Assembly: GCF_034521915.1 (NCBI RefSeq)
Contig: NZ_JAXHLU010000007.1
Span: 11,780-75,779 of the forward strand
DNA from: Fodinibius sp034521915
GTDB taxonomy: Bacteria; Bacteroidota; Rhodothermia; Balneolales; Balneolaceae
Direction: 5' to 3'
DNA: 64,000 nucleotides
In this document: positions 7,704 through 18,900 of the stretch, piece by piece
Layout: each line of letters opens with the position of its first letter
Numbering within the stretch: the first letter of the stretch is position 1
The notes under the pieces: model-generated
Told to the model about the DNA's origin: nothing
What the model saw: only the letters and a program-made list of their open reading frames with translations
The model's database searches: none
Translations under genes and position numbers: made by a program

Positions 7704-9437
7704 ATTTCTTTTCAGCTAAAAACGAAATTGGTTACGGGGGTTTTATTAATTATTGCCACTCCGTTTCTGGCTTTGGCGCAGACAGATCCCATTGTTGAGG
7801 ACTCCAACATTCGTCCTTTTACAGCCTCGGGGAGTATTAGTATTTCTGCCAATACATATACTGCCTCTGGTATAACAAATCGAAGAGCTCCGGCCAGTTT
7901 ACAATCAACGGCCAATTTAAACTTTTCATTATTTGGTTTCAGCTCAGGCTTAAATCTACTCTATTCGACTGATCAGTCTGAATTTCGCCAGAACATGAAC
8001 AATATAAGTTTCGATGCTCAGTGGAAGTGGATAACTATTCAAGCAGGCGATGTGAGTCCGAATTTTTCTAAATACGGTCTCAGCGGTGCAACTATTCGCG
8101 GAGGGTATTTGAAGTTTAATCCCGGAAATTGGAATATCGAGCTATCCGGAGGACGGTCAAAGAAAGCTGTTCCTAGTAACAGTCAGAAAGATGAATTCCG
8201 CGAATCTGCATTTGAACGGTGGGCAATGGTTGGGAAAGTGGGATATGAAGGAGATGGTAATCATTTTTATTTGAGTAGCCATTATGAATTGGATAAATCA
8301 AAGTCATTGAATAATCCAATTGGGATTACTCCAAAAGAAAATCTGACCCTTACACCAGATGCAAAACTGAGTATTTTTGACGATAAGGTAAGTTTAGAAA
8401 GCCAAGTTACCTTTTCAGCCTTCACTCGTGATTTAAATAGCACTGAGATTCCTCTTACAAGTACCGGGGTACCAAGCTTTATTTCTAACCTGATGCAGCC
8501 GCATCAAAGTTCAAGATTAAATTACGCCGGGCAGGCAACAGCAAGTTTACAATTAGATAAATTTGGGATGCAGGTTGGTTACGAACGAATCCAACCCGGA
8601 TTTAGATCGCTTGGCATAGGGCAAATTCAGGATGATAAGCAAAAAATAACCATTTCACCTTCAGCAAGGTTCTTTGATAATAAGGTATCGGTACAGGGAA
8701 ACGTAAGTTTTGGCAGAGATAATCTTTTGAACAGTAGGATACAAACCCAGCGTAATACCGGAATCAGTGCCAATTTAAAACTGCAGGCCACAGATAAGAT
8801 TACAATAAGTAGCAACTATAACTTGTTGCTAAATAGTTTTACAGCTAATTCTGGAGCTTTATCCTCGCCACAGACAGCGCCCCCCGATCAAAAGCAGGTG
8901 TCTCATACCGTGATGTTACAACCTTCTATTACACTTCAGGGTGATGCAAAAACACACAATATTTCTTTATCAGCCTCATATTTTACATTCGAACTAAGTT
9001 TTGACGGGGAAGGACCTTCAGTACCGAAGGGCAGTGCATCTGATACTTATTCTACCTCGGCAACATACAGCCTAACATTTTCAAATGGACTTGCTTTGAA
9101 TTCCATGGCGAATGTTTTGGTGAACAATTCCAGTAATGCAGAAAGCCTCACATTAGGAGGAAATTTGGGTGGCAGTTATACAATGTTAGAGCGCAAATTG
9201 ACGCTCAGCTTAAATGGTGGCTTCAATCAGAACACAAATACTACGACAGTTTCCAATGCAAGTAATTTTCAGGTGGAAACACAGCAGTTTATGCTGAGTT
9301 TATCGGGTAATTATCGTCTAACGGATAAGGATTTCTTTTCGCTGTCGCTTAGAACTCGCGGTAATAACGTAGTTGAGGGGGGAAGCAGCAGTTACTCAGA
9401 GCTGGAAGCTAATTTGAAATATCAGCATCGTTTTTAA
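7704..9437 (+). CDS. Outer-membrane beta-barrel protein, apparent AUU start
   Basis: A 577-residue protein if started at ATT 7704, or 569 from TTG 7728. From 7704 the N-terminus has lysines in QLKTK, a hydrophobic core (GVLLIIATPFLALA) and a cleavage site before QTDP, which is a full signal peptide. From 7728 the charged part is missing. GGAG (7695-7698) sits five bases before 7704. The mature part is made of alternating beta-strand patterns and repeated N/G-rich turns, and it ends in YQHRF with a C-terminal Phe, as expected for an outer-membrane barrel. A strand pair around GDVSPNFSKYGLSG resembles other barrel proteins, but I do not recognise a named family. It is first in the surface operon, 20 nt before the giant gene, and could be its exporter or anchor. 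Confidence 0.7.
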   Translation: MSFQLKTKLVTGVLLIIATPFLALAQTDPIVEDSNIRPFTASGSISISANTYTASGITNRRAPASLQSTANLNFSLFGFSSGLNLLYSTDQSEFRQNMNNISFDAQWKWITIQAGDVSPNFSKYGLSGATIRGGYLKFNPGNWNIELSGGRSKKAVPSNSQKDEFRESAFERWAMVGKVGYEGDGNHFYLSSHYELDKSKSLNNPIGITPKENLTLTPDAKLSIFDDKVSLESQVTFSAFTRDLNSTEIPLTSTGVPSFISNLMQPHQSSRLNYAGQATASLQLDKFGMQVGYERIQPGFRSLGIGQIQDDKQKITISPSARFFDNKVSVQGNVSFGRDNLLNSRIQTQRNTGISANLKLQATDKITISSNYNLLLNSFTANSGALSSPQTAPPDQKQVSHTVMLQPSITLQGDAKTHNISLSASYFTFELSFDGEGPSVPKGSASDTYSTSATYSLTFSNGLALNSMANVLVNNSSNAESLTLGGNLGGSYTMLERKLTLSLNGGFNQNTNTTTVSNASNFQVETQQFMLSLSGNYRLTDKDFFSLSLRTRGNNVVEGGSSSYSELEANLKYQHRF

Positions 9438-9457
9438 ATGGATTTAATTAATTAACT

Positions 9458-9931
9458 ATGAAGAGAAAGCGATTTGAAGTAAATAAAAATTTATTAAGAT
9501 TCTATTATTAATTCTGGCCGTATTTATATTTAGCTTTGGCTGGCTTCAATCAGAAAGTCGTTGCCCAAGGTGTGACCAATGTTAATGTTACAGGTATTTC
9601 GCCTGTTATTGAAGAGCCTTTTACCGATACATTTGAGCAAAATTTTCGTAATGGTCTTTATCAAGTCATATTTACTTATAACAGTTCTAATACGAATCCG
9701 GTTGATTTTCGATTCCGATTTCGCCTGACAAGGGGAGGTGAAGAACTTATTAATGTTGTATCTGATCCTAAGAGTTTTAGGCCAGGTGCATATATCTTCA
9801 CTTCCGTATTTGAGGATCTTCCTTTTCCGCAGACATTTGAGCAAGTAATTTCTCAAGTTGATAATAACTTAAGAAAACAGGTAATACAGGAGGGAACTAT
9901 TCCAGAGGGAAATTATCTTCTCAAATATTAA
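9458..9931 (+). pseudogene. Disrupted 5' part of the giant surface-protein gene
   Basis: ATG 9458 opens a positively charged start (MKRKRFEVNKNLLRF) that hits TAA at 9509. A hydrophobic stretch LILAVFIFS follows in another frame. Then the first frame resumes near 9536 as GFNQKVVAQGVTNVNVTG and runs to TAA at 9929. One base added near 9500 and one removed near 9535 restores a normal signal peptide ending at VVAQ. The TAA at 9929-9931 is different: the same frame is open on both sides (NYLLKY, stop, HLYPEDDAGM), so it is a simple nonsense codon, possibly from CAA. The mature part (about 130 residues) is a beta-rich secreted domain. The piece belongs to the gene continuing at 9959. Confidence 0.7.
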
Positions 9932-9958
9932 CACCTATATCCGGAAGATGATGCGGGA

Positions 9959-12900
9959 ATGATTGCTACACCACCATCGATAACAAATTTTACCGTTCGA
10001 TATCCGCAGGCGCCAACGCCACTAAATCCACCCGACCAATCTAATCTTGTGCTTGAAACTCCGGTTTTTAATTGGACGCCTGTTGTTGGTCTGCAGGATT
10101 TTACTATTGAATATGATTTCTTACTGGTTGAGGTATTGGATTATCAAACGCCAGTGCAGGCACTGAATAGCAATAGAGCTCATGCTCAACGAACGCTTAC
10201 GAATCAGAACAGTATAGTGTATACGCCTGAGTTTTTGCCTTTGGAAAGTGGACAGCAATATGCTTGGCAGGTTACCGCTGGTTCACAAGGGCAAACACTC
10301 CCCATAAAAAATGATGGAGTAAGTGAAATTCATACTTTCATCTACAAGGACGGAAATAAGCAGCTTTCAACGAATATTGAAGAGATAGAAAGTATCACAC
10401 TGATACCGGATTTTGCTCGCTTGGTAAAGTTGGATGAAGTAGAAGTGGACGAATTAGCAAATGCCTATGAGTTAAATGGAAACGTGGCGCTTGAACTTGA
10501 TTTTAATGGTTCTGATCCACAACAGATAGATGTGCAACTGTCAAATCTGCGTATGCAAAAAGGATCTTTGGATGCTCCCGTGCTGATAGGTGGGGCCTTG
10601 CGAGGTGATGGTTCCGCATTGTCGTCGGTGCTCAATATATCTGACGATCTGGTGCGGCTCGATGATATATTTTGGGAGTTTGGTAAGGGGATTTCTGCAT
10701 CAGCAGAGTTGCAATCTATTGGAGGAAAGAGTTTAAACACCAAGGGCACCCTTACTCTCACAGCAAATGGGGCAAGTGGGACTATACGTGCCAGTGATGA
10801 TCCGTTATTCAGTTTTGGTAAAGAGATGGTGGCACTTCAAATTAATGAGATACAGGCAATGTTCCCCGAAGGAACCGTAACGGGGAGTGGAGGAGTACAG
10901 CTATTTGGTAGCGAGACGTCTTGTTCGGTTAACAGTTTTGCTTATGTCGATGGTGCATTCAAGTCATTGTTTAGGTGTAACAGTCCATTTGAAATACCAC
11001 TGGTTGAAAGCAGTACCCGTATTAATATGCAGGTTAATCGTATTATTGGGGATTTAGAAGCCAACCCCCAAGATGGAGAGCTGGATTATAATTTTGAGTT
11101 AAATTCGAGTGTGGGATTGCAGGCTGAAAGTGGCCGCAGCTGCGGGGGTAATACATTGGTGACAATTAATAGTGAAACAGGATTTGATATCGAAACCGAT
11201 CAGAAGGGGTGTCGCGCCTTTAGTCCTAAAGTTGATCTTGGATTTATTACACTGGCACTTACACAGACCCATCTGCAACATTTGTCCTATGATCCGGCAA
11301 CTGAAAATTGGGATTTTGAATTAAATCTTGGGGCAAAGATTGAAATCCCATCATTCGGCCAATGGAAATCCGCCGAAGTAGATAACATAACAGTTGATGA
11401 TAAAGGTATTCACTTTAGTGCAATAGACTTTGAGAATGCTCCCATTGAACTTCCCCGGTTTAATACCAATGATTTTGGAGTGAAACTGAACTCGCTCACC
11501 TTAGCCGAATTTCTTTTCCCGCTGTTCGACTGGGATAAACAAGGTCCGGGTCCTTGGGATTTATCATTTGCCGGTCAGGTAACGGTACCGCGTAAAGGAA
11601 ATTTACCACAATGTGTGCGGGGCACAGCCCTTAATCTCAGCGGTGGACACGTAGAAGAAGACCGTGTATTTGGAGAGGTAAGTGTGGCTAATTTTAAGGG
11701 TTGCACGTACGAATTCGGAGAGGGCTATGCGCTAAATGTCAAAAATATAGGCGGGCGATTTGGTACCAAATTTAATGACGATGGTACAACTGATCCAATT
11801 GGCCGACTGGATTTTGGTGGTAACTTGGAATTGGGGCAACCCTTTGCTTGCAAAGGAGAAGAATCAGTACAGCTTGCGGAGACAACATTTTCATTCACGA
11901 CCGGTCTAAATGGTACCGTAGAGAATGTGGTACCCAGCTGTGATTTAGCATTGGGGCCCTTTACAACACGGGTGACGGATTCAGAACTTACCTTTGCCCA
12001 CGATACTACAAGTGGTCAGGAAGCATCCATGGATGCCTCAGCAGAGCTTGAGTTACCCGAAGGTCAAATTGTCGAAGGATCGTTTGGGCTCAACCTGATG
12101 ACAGGTCGATTTACTGATTTAGAATTTATTATAGATGATCCATTCGTTTGGAATATACCACAGCAGGATCCGGTGCTTAGTTTTCGGATTAATAGTGCGA
12201 GAATTGATAAAAATGGATTTTCAGTAGACGGACGAAATCAATTTTTGCTAAAATCCGGAAATCAAATTGGAGCAACTTTTGACAATTTATTACTTGATCT
12301 GGAAACGTTGCGAATAAAGCGTGGACGTATAATTTTTGATGAGAACTTTGGCATGGTTGCCGGGATTGATCCAGAGGATGATTCTATGAATTTTCGAGCC
12401 GTAGAGCTTGATGCCGAATTCAACGAAGACCCGGGTCTGTATATGGGGTTGGCCGGCAATGTAGAGATCGATTCTACCGGTATTCATACCTATGGACAAG
12501 CCGACGCCTCCGTCTCTTTTAACGGTGAAACCTACGATGAGCTGGCAAATGTAGATTTTTCGAAAGGCTTTTCTTTTCAATTGTTTCCATTCAAGGTTGG
12601 TAGCGGTCGCGCCGATTTTCTGTTGGACGGCAGCCGTTTTGCTTGGGCTGATCCCGATGGTTTTCATCCAGTGCCCGGTTTCTTTGCCGATTTGCTGTTG
12701 CCCGAAAAGCTGCCGATGCCGACGGAGGATATAGCTTATTTAAAATTACGAGATGAGGATGAGCTGCTGGTAAACGCAACGAAAAACAGCGACGGGAACT
12801 ATATACTTTCGACAAAAGAGAACCAGCCGCTTACCCTATATGCCCCGTTTTTAGATGACGGCAATATGGCTAATCCACCTGAGCTTACTAATGTGTCGTT

Positions 12901-15900
12901 GAACAATGTCATTATCTCTGGCGATCCAACCAATCCCGAGATTTTACAGGGAAGTATTGAAGTGGATGTACCCCAAAATAATCCTATTTATCAGATGCGG
13001 GATGATAATGTACCGCTAACGATGGATAAGATCATATTTGGCTCGCGGCAAATCGGCAGTGGTAACCAAGTTACGGCACTGCACCTCCTGGGTAATTTAC
13101 ATCTATTTGAAGAAGAGGTGGCGGTAAATCAGGAGGTTGGTTTTTATATTCAAAGCGACGGTGCCATTAATGCAAATCTAGACATTTCGGGCCTTGATGA
13201 GCAAATACCGCTTCTGCCCGGTGGACAGGCTCTGCTCAAATTTGAGGGGATTACGGGGAATTTTAGACTCCAAACCGGTACTACCAGACCCAGTTTTAAC
13301 TTTACCATTAACAGTGGCTTTGAGATTGCAACCGGAACTGGCGAAAGTACGGGGGCAGAGTTTGACTTATATATGACGCAAAACAAGATTGAGACCCGCA
13401 ATTTTTCTGCTCAGAATTTTGATCCCAATACTGAATTTGATTTTGGCGTCTTTGGGTTGAAACTGAAAGCGTTCGAAAATATTGAACAATTTGATTATAC
13501 CTCTAACGGATTTGATTTTGCCTTTGCACTTGATGTGGATCTGCGTATTCAGCCACAAGGAAGCGATGAGATCGTCTTTCCCATCCGAGGGCTTGAAATT
13601 CGGGATAACGGCATACAGATGCCGCAACAAAATATAACAAAAGGGAGTATCCCCGGTCTTGATTTGCCGACTTTCGCGCTGGCCGGTTTTGAATTTGAAC
13701 CGCTTAAGTTAACGACGAACTCCCCCTTTACATTTAGCTGGTCGCAAGGTGTTTCCTTCGACCCGGACGTAAATATGAGTTTTGAGGTGAACCTACCCAA
13801 GTTTCAAGGTACTGGTTTAAATCCTCCTGATGGATTAACATTTGAAAATGTTGGACTGGAAAACGGCTATTTAACTGGTACTGTTAATCCATTTCAGCCG
13901 CTGGGTGGAGCTGAAGTACCATTAGTGCCCGGAAATCCCGATTCACCTAGTCTTATAATTAACGAAATATCTGGTTCGCTCGATTACAGTGCAAATGAAG
14001 GGCAAATAGTTGATATTCAGCTCGACGGTGAGTTAGGTGATCTTCCAGCCTTTGCCGTGGATAATCCAAATGCTTGTGTTCAGAATCCATCCTTTACGAT
14101 ATCTCTGGTAGAAAGCAGTTATTTTGAAGGCAGTGTAACCGGTATTGAACCCTGTGGCTACCTGCAATTGGGTCCTGTAAAATTGTCAATGACCCAAGCC
14201 GATCTTAACCTCTCGGTTTCTAGTGATGAGCAGCAAGCCACGCTTAACGGTGCAGCTACCGCCTCGATGCCGGCTGTGAATGACGGATCGCCACTGAGCG
14301 CAAGCGGTACATTGGGTGTGAATCTGATTACGGGGCAAATAAGCAGTGGTTCTATCAATATTAACCAGCCTTTTGCGCTAAAATTACCATTTGATACCCA
14401 GAATCCGCTCTTAAATTTTACCGTTAACCAGGCGGTACTCGACCAAAATGGATTGTTAATACAGGGCGGCGGTAACCTGTCAGCAGATGGTATACAGGCG
14501 AACGTTGCGTTTAACAATTTGCAAATGGGATTTGCACCCTTTGAAGTAACCGGCGGTTCGGCCAATATTGCGTCTGGGCTGGATATTGAAGTAGGAGTGG
14601 CACCTCTTTCAGTAAAGTTGAAAGATCCGGCAGCTCCCCTTTCGGTTAATAATGGTATTGATATAGATTTGGGAGCTGGCATGGAGCTCAATTCTAATGG
14701 TCTTGGCCTTTCTGGCTCGGCAACAGCCTCTATTCTATACAATGGTGACTCTTATGCCTCGCTGCGAGCCGATCTCCTGAATGGGTTTACCCTAAATGTT
14801 GGGAATTTTGGGGTGAACAGCGGACGCGCTGAATTTTTTGATGTTTCTGGTCCACAAGATGATCTTATTGCGGTCCTTGATCAGGGAGGATTTGATCCCA
14901 TCAGCGGGTTGACGGCACTGCTGCCAGCCCGCCTGCCGCTGCCGAGTGAAGACATCGCCTATATTGATATAAAAGATTCCAACGACAACCTGCTGGTTGA
15001 TATAACCGAAAATGCTACTAATGGCGGTTACACCATTAGTACAACGGGTAGTTCGCTACCGGTTGTTATACCTGCACTGGACGATGGCTCAGGCGGCCCC
15101 GTACAGGCCGATGTAACCTTTAGTCTCACTACTGATGAAGGCTACAATGTAACCGGCGGTTCCCTTTCACTGCAAAATAACTTATCCTTGCAGCAGCAAT
15201 TGAACCTACCACTCAGCCTCACCGAGCTCTCTATTGGAGATCAGGGTAATGGTATTGAGCTTTCGGCCGGCCTGATGGTAGAGCTTCCCGCACCCATGAG
15301 TGAGCACGAGGCTGTGGCAAGTGCTACCATAAATAGTAATGGCTTGGCATCAGGGACAGTAAAGCTTGGCCAGCACCGTACATCCTACCAGCCCGGTATT
15401 ACCCCGCTTTACACCTACAATCATTCGGGTACTATTTCTGGCAGCAATGAAACGGATGCTTTTAAAGCTGCTCTCTGGGGCGTAGAAGCCAGTTTTGGCA
15501 GCAGCAACAGTATCGCCCTGAGCGGCACACTTAGTAGTAGCTTGGTTATTGATGAAGCAGCCGGCGATGATCCTCTTTTCTATACTGCTTCGTGGTCGAG
15601 CGGCGGCTGGAATTTTGATATCGATCCGGGTGCTATCGGTGATTTGACCATGGGCAACGCCACACTTGCGCTGAATAATCAAAATGGAATTTCTATTCAA
15701 ACGCAGAACAAATCGTTCTATCTCGTTTTCAACGGCACTATATCGATGGAAGATGTGCTTGGTGAGCCGCTGGACGTGAGTATTCAGAACCTGGAGGTGG
15801 GCGTTGATGATTATGACAGCAGTCCATCTATGCATTTTGCATTGGGCGGTTCGTCCGGAACACTGCCGGATCAATCATTTGCGCTTTTTGAGGGTGTACT

Positions 15901-18900
15901 TAACGGCACCATAGAAAATCCGACCGTAACTTTGACGGGACGCTCAATTGGGATCAGCTCAAATACGGGAACACTGACCTTCCTTGAGAAAGATATTGAT
16001 TACCAAAACCTGACGCTCAATACTGACGGAGGATTTGATTTTGGTCAGATACAAGCCGGACAAATCGATCTCATTCCCGATTATTTGGTCATGAATTCGA
16101 TGACTCTTACCAATGGTAACGGCCTAAAACTTGATACAGAGCTTCAGGTAAGTCTGCCAGATCCCGTCGATCAATCATCAACAACCACTATTAGTATTTA
16201 CCGCGATGCGCAGAATCAGGTACAGGTAGATGCCACTGCGCCTACCTTCGACTTACAACAGCAGTTTGCGCTTGGCAGCTTTGGCCATTTTAAACTTACC
16301 GAGGTATCGGCGGATATCGATCCATACAACTGGAACCAATCTGGTATTTATGCCAACGGGGAATTGTATAAACAGGGGCGAAGTGGTGCTATCGTTACCT
16401 TTGGACAAAGTGGGAACCTGACGGCTAATCCCGGCATCGGTATTTCTCCTGCCGGTAACCCACCGGTTCAGTTTAATGCAACCGGGAACGGCACATTTAA
16501 TTTCAACTTTAGCATTTTTGATGTGAGCGTTGGTTTTGATCAGATATCAACCACACAAAACGGTTTTGAAGTTGAGTTAAGTGGCTCAGCAGGAATAAAT
16601 ATGGGCTCTCTAAACAGTAGCTCAAGCTTGGGATTTGAAGGATTTGTGATTGATCAGAGCGGAGTGAAAGACACCGGGAATCTGGATGGTACCGGAAGTA
16701 TCGATATTCAGGGTATTGGCACGCTTGAAATTGGTCCATTCTTTCACGAGAAGTTTGCGAACGGCAAGCAGATTACCATCACGGATACATCTCCCAAGGG
16801 ACCCGACGAGTTAAATGGTGATCGGTCTTCGGTACCACAGCGACAAGAAGATGTTTCTGAACTGCTCTGTTTTGGACCGTGCCCTGCCCCAAATTATAGT
16901 AATTCAACTGGTGCAGCCCTTAAACTTACGATTAATGTGGGAACAAAGGGTGGGGACGGAGGCGGTGGTATCAGCGGAGGTGTGGAAAGTATTTATTTTA
17001 TGAAGACCACCGACGGGGCCACCGAATTTTTGGTGGATGATTTAAATGCCAGCTTAATGGATAATTTTTCCATCAATGGCAATCTTCACTATATGAAAGA
17101 TGGCAGTGATTTTCTGCTTCGCGCAGCGGCTTCGGGTAAATTCAGTTTCGGAGCGCCACAACCCCAAATAGTTTCTGCAGCGGTGGCTGGGAAATTTGCA
17201 AATATCGGTGGAGAAACCAGCTTTGGACTTTTTGTGGCAGCCCAATCGAGCGTGGGTATTCCCATTGTGCCTGGTATTGTTGATCTCAGAGGTGCCGGCG
17301 CGGGTTTCTTTTGGAAACCCAAGCAGGCTGATATCAATATGGTACAAGGGGCCATGTCTACCGTGGGACATACTTTGGTAGCTCCGGAAAACATTGATTC
17401 AGCGAGTGAATTATCAAATTCAGATGAACAATCAGATGAACAATCAGATGAACAATCGGACTTTGCCGCTTTTCTTTATGCCAAGGTTGGCATAGCAGGA
17501 GGCGGGGGAACGGGCCAATATGTAGTTGAAGGCAGTACCTATATACAGATTACCAGTTCCAGCTTTTATATGGATGCCCGTGGTAATGTGCTGGGTCTGG
17601 ACGGAAGCTCCGGAGAACTGGCAGGGGCATCATTAAATGGATCAATGTCGCTTACGGTTCAAAGCAATCCTACCTACATACATGGCACTATTGGGGTTCA
17701 TGCAGTTGTGCCGGCTACTGTTGACGGGCAGGGGTCCATCGAATACTTTGCCAAAGACAATGGAAATAGAATTGACTGGGGTATTATGGGCAATGCTGAT
17801 TATACTCTGCTTAGTGGAGCCATGACCGGCGGCGGGGAGTTTCTTGCATCTAACGATGGTTTTCTACTTGAAGTCACGGCCGGCTTCGATGTGGATGTAC
17901 CCGTAATAAAAGTTAAAAGTGAACTTACGGGATCCGTCTGGCTGATAACAGATCCCAGCTTTAGTTTACCGTTCGGAGCCTATGCCATTTTTGAAGGCAA
18001 AGCGTGTCTCGGCATTTGTATAAGTGCGGAAGCCAAAGCTGCGTTTGTGACCAAACGGCCGTCCGGTTATGAGCTTTATGCGGCGGTTAAGGGGTGTGTA
18101 GATTTAAAAATTAAGGAAGCATGTGTAGCAGCATGGGCATCATTATCGAATGAAGGATTTAAGGGAGGCTTTGGCAAAGGGAGCCATAACAACTTAATAG
18201 CAGAAGCCCGAGCGCAGCGCGACCAATTCAGGCAAGAAATTCAGTCGATGCTGGATGACATGGATGCCGTGCAACAGGAGATGAATCAGCCTCCTGAGTT
18301 TACCGGCCGGGCCTATAGCGGTAAACAACTTCGCAGAGCAGGGGCTAACTTCTATGCCATGGATCTTTCTGACCGGTCGGCGGCTGTAAATCTCATTCAA
18401 AACGAAGTGGAAACTAATTTTGTGACAGGAGCATCGTACCAGCTACCGAGCAATTTTAGCCCGCTTATCACCGATGTGATGAAAGACAGGCGCATCTATA
18501 AGTTGGCTGAATTTTTACCTCAACTTTCTCGCCAAAACGCCAAAACGGAATTGGAAGATGCTATTACCGAAGCAAAAACCCTTTCCAACCTGGTTAGTGG
18601 CAAACTGTCTGAGGGCTTGCAAACATCGATTGAAAATGTAGAAACGGCTGAGGCCGCTTTCGACGATATGCTCACCAGCATGGGAGAGTCACCGGTCTCA
18701 AACGTAAGTCGTCCAGCAATTTCTAAAAATGTATCGGAATCGCCTTCATTTAATGTTGACGAAACCAGAGCTGCCGATCAGGCCAGCGATACGGAGGCGT
18801 TGCGTGAGGAAATTGAAAAGCTTGACCAGCAGTTTCGGCAAAGTATTGCGGTTGTGGATTCGAGCCTGCAAGAGATGCATAGCCTGCTGAGTGCCGAACT

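Noticed and set aside
9530..9856. Reverse-strand frame of 108 codons opposite the giant gene's 5' part
   Set aside because: It is antisense to a region whose plus-strand translation is clearly a secreted beta domain continuous with the giant protein.
9509..9931. Reassigned or read-through TAA (two in-frame TAA codons in the giant gene)
   Set aside because: TAA is the normal end of many other genes here (for example prfA, ispG, gatB), and the first TAA is better explained by a double frameshift that restores a signal peptide.
17420..17455. Short direct repeats as a possible CRISPR remnant
   Set aside because: Units are contiguous 12-mers without spacers and lie in frame inside a coding region.
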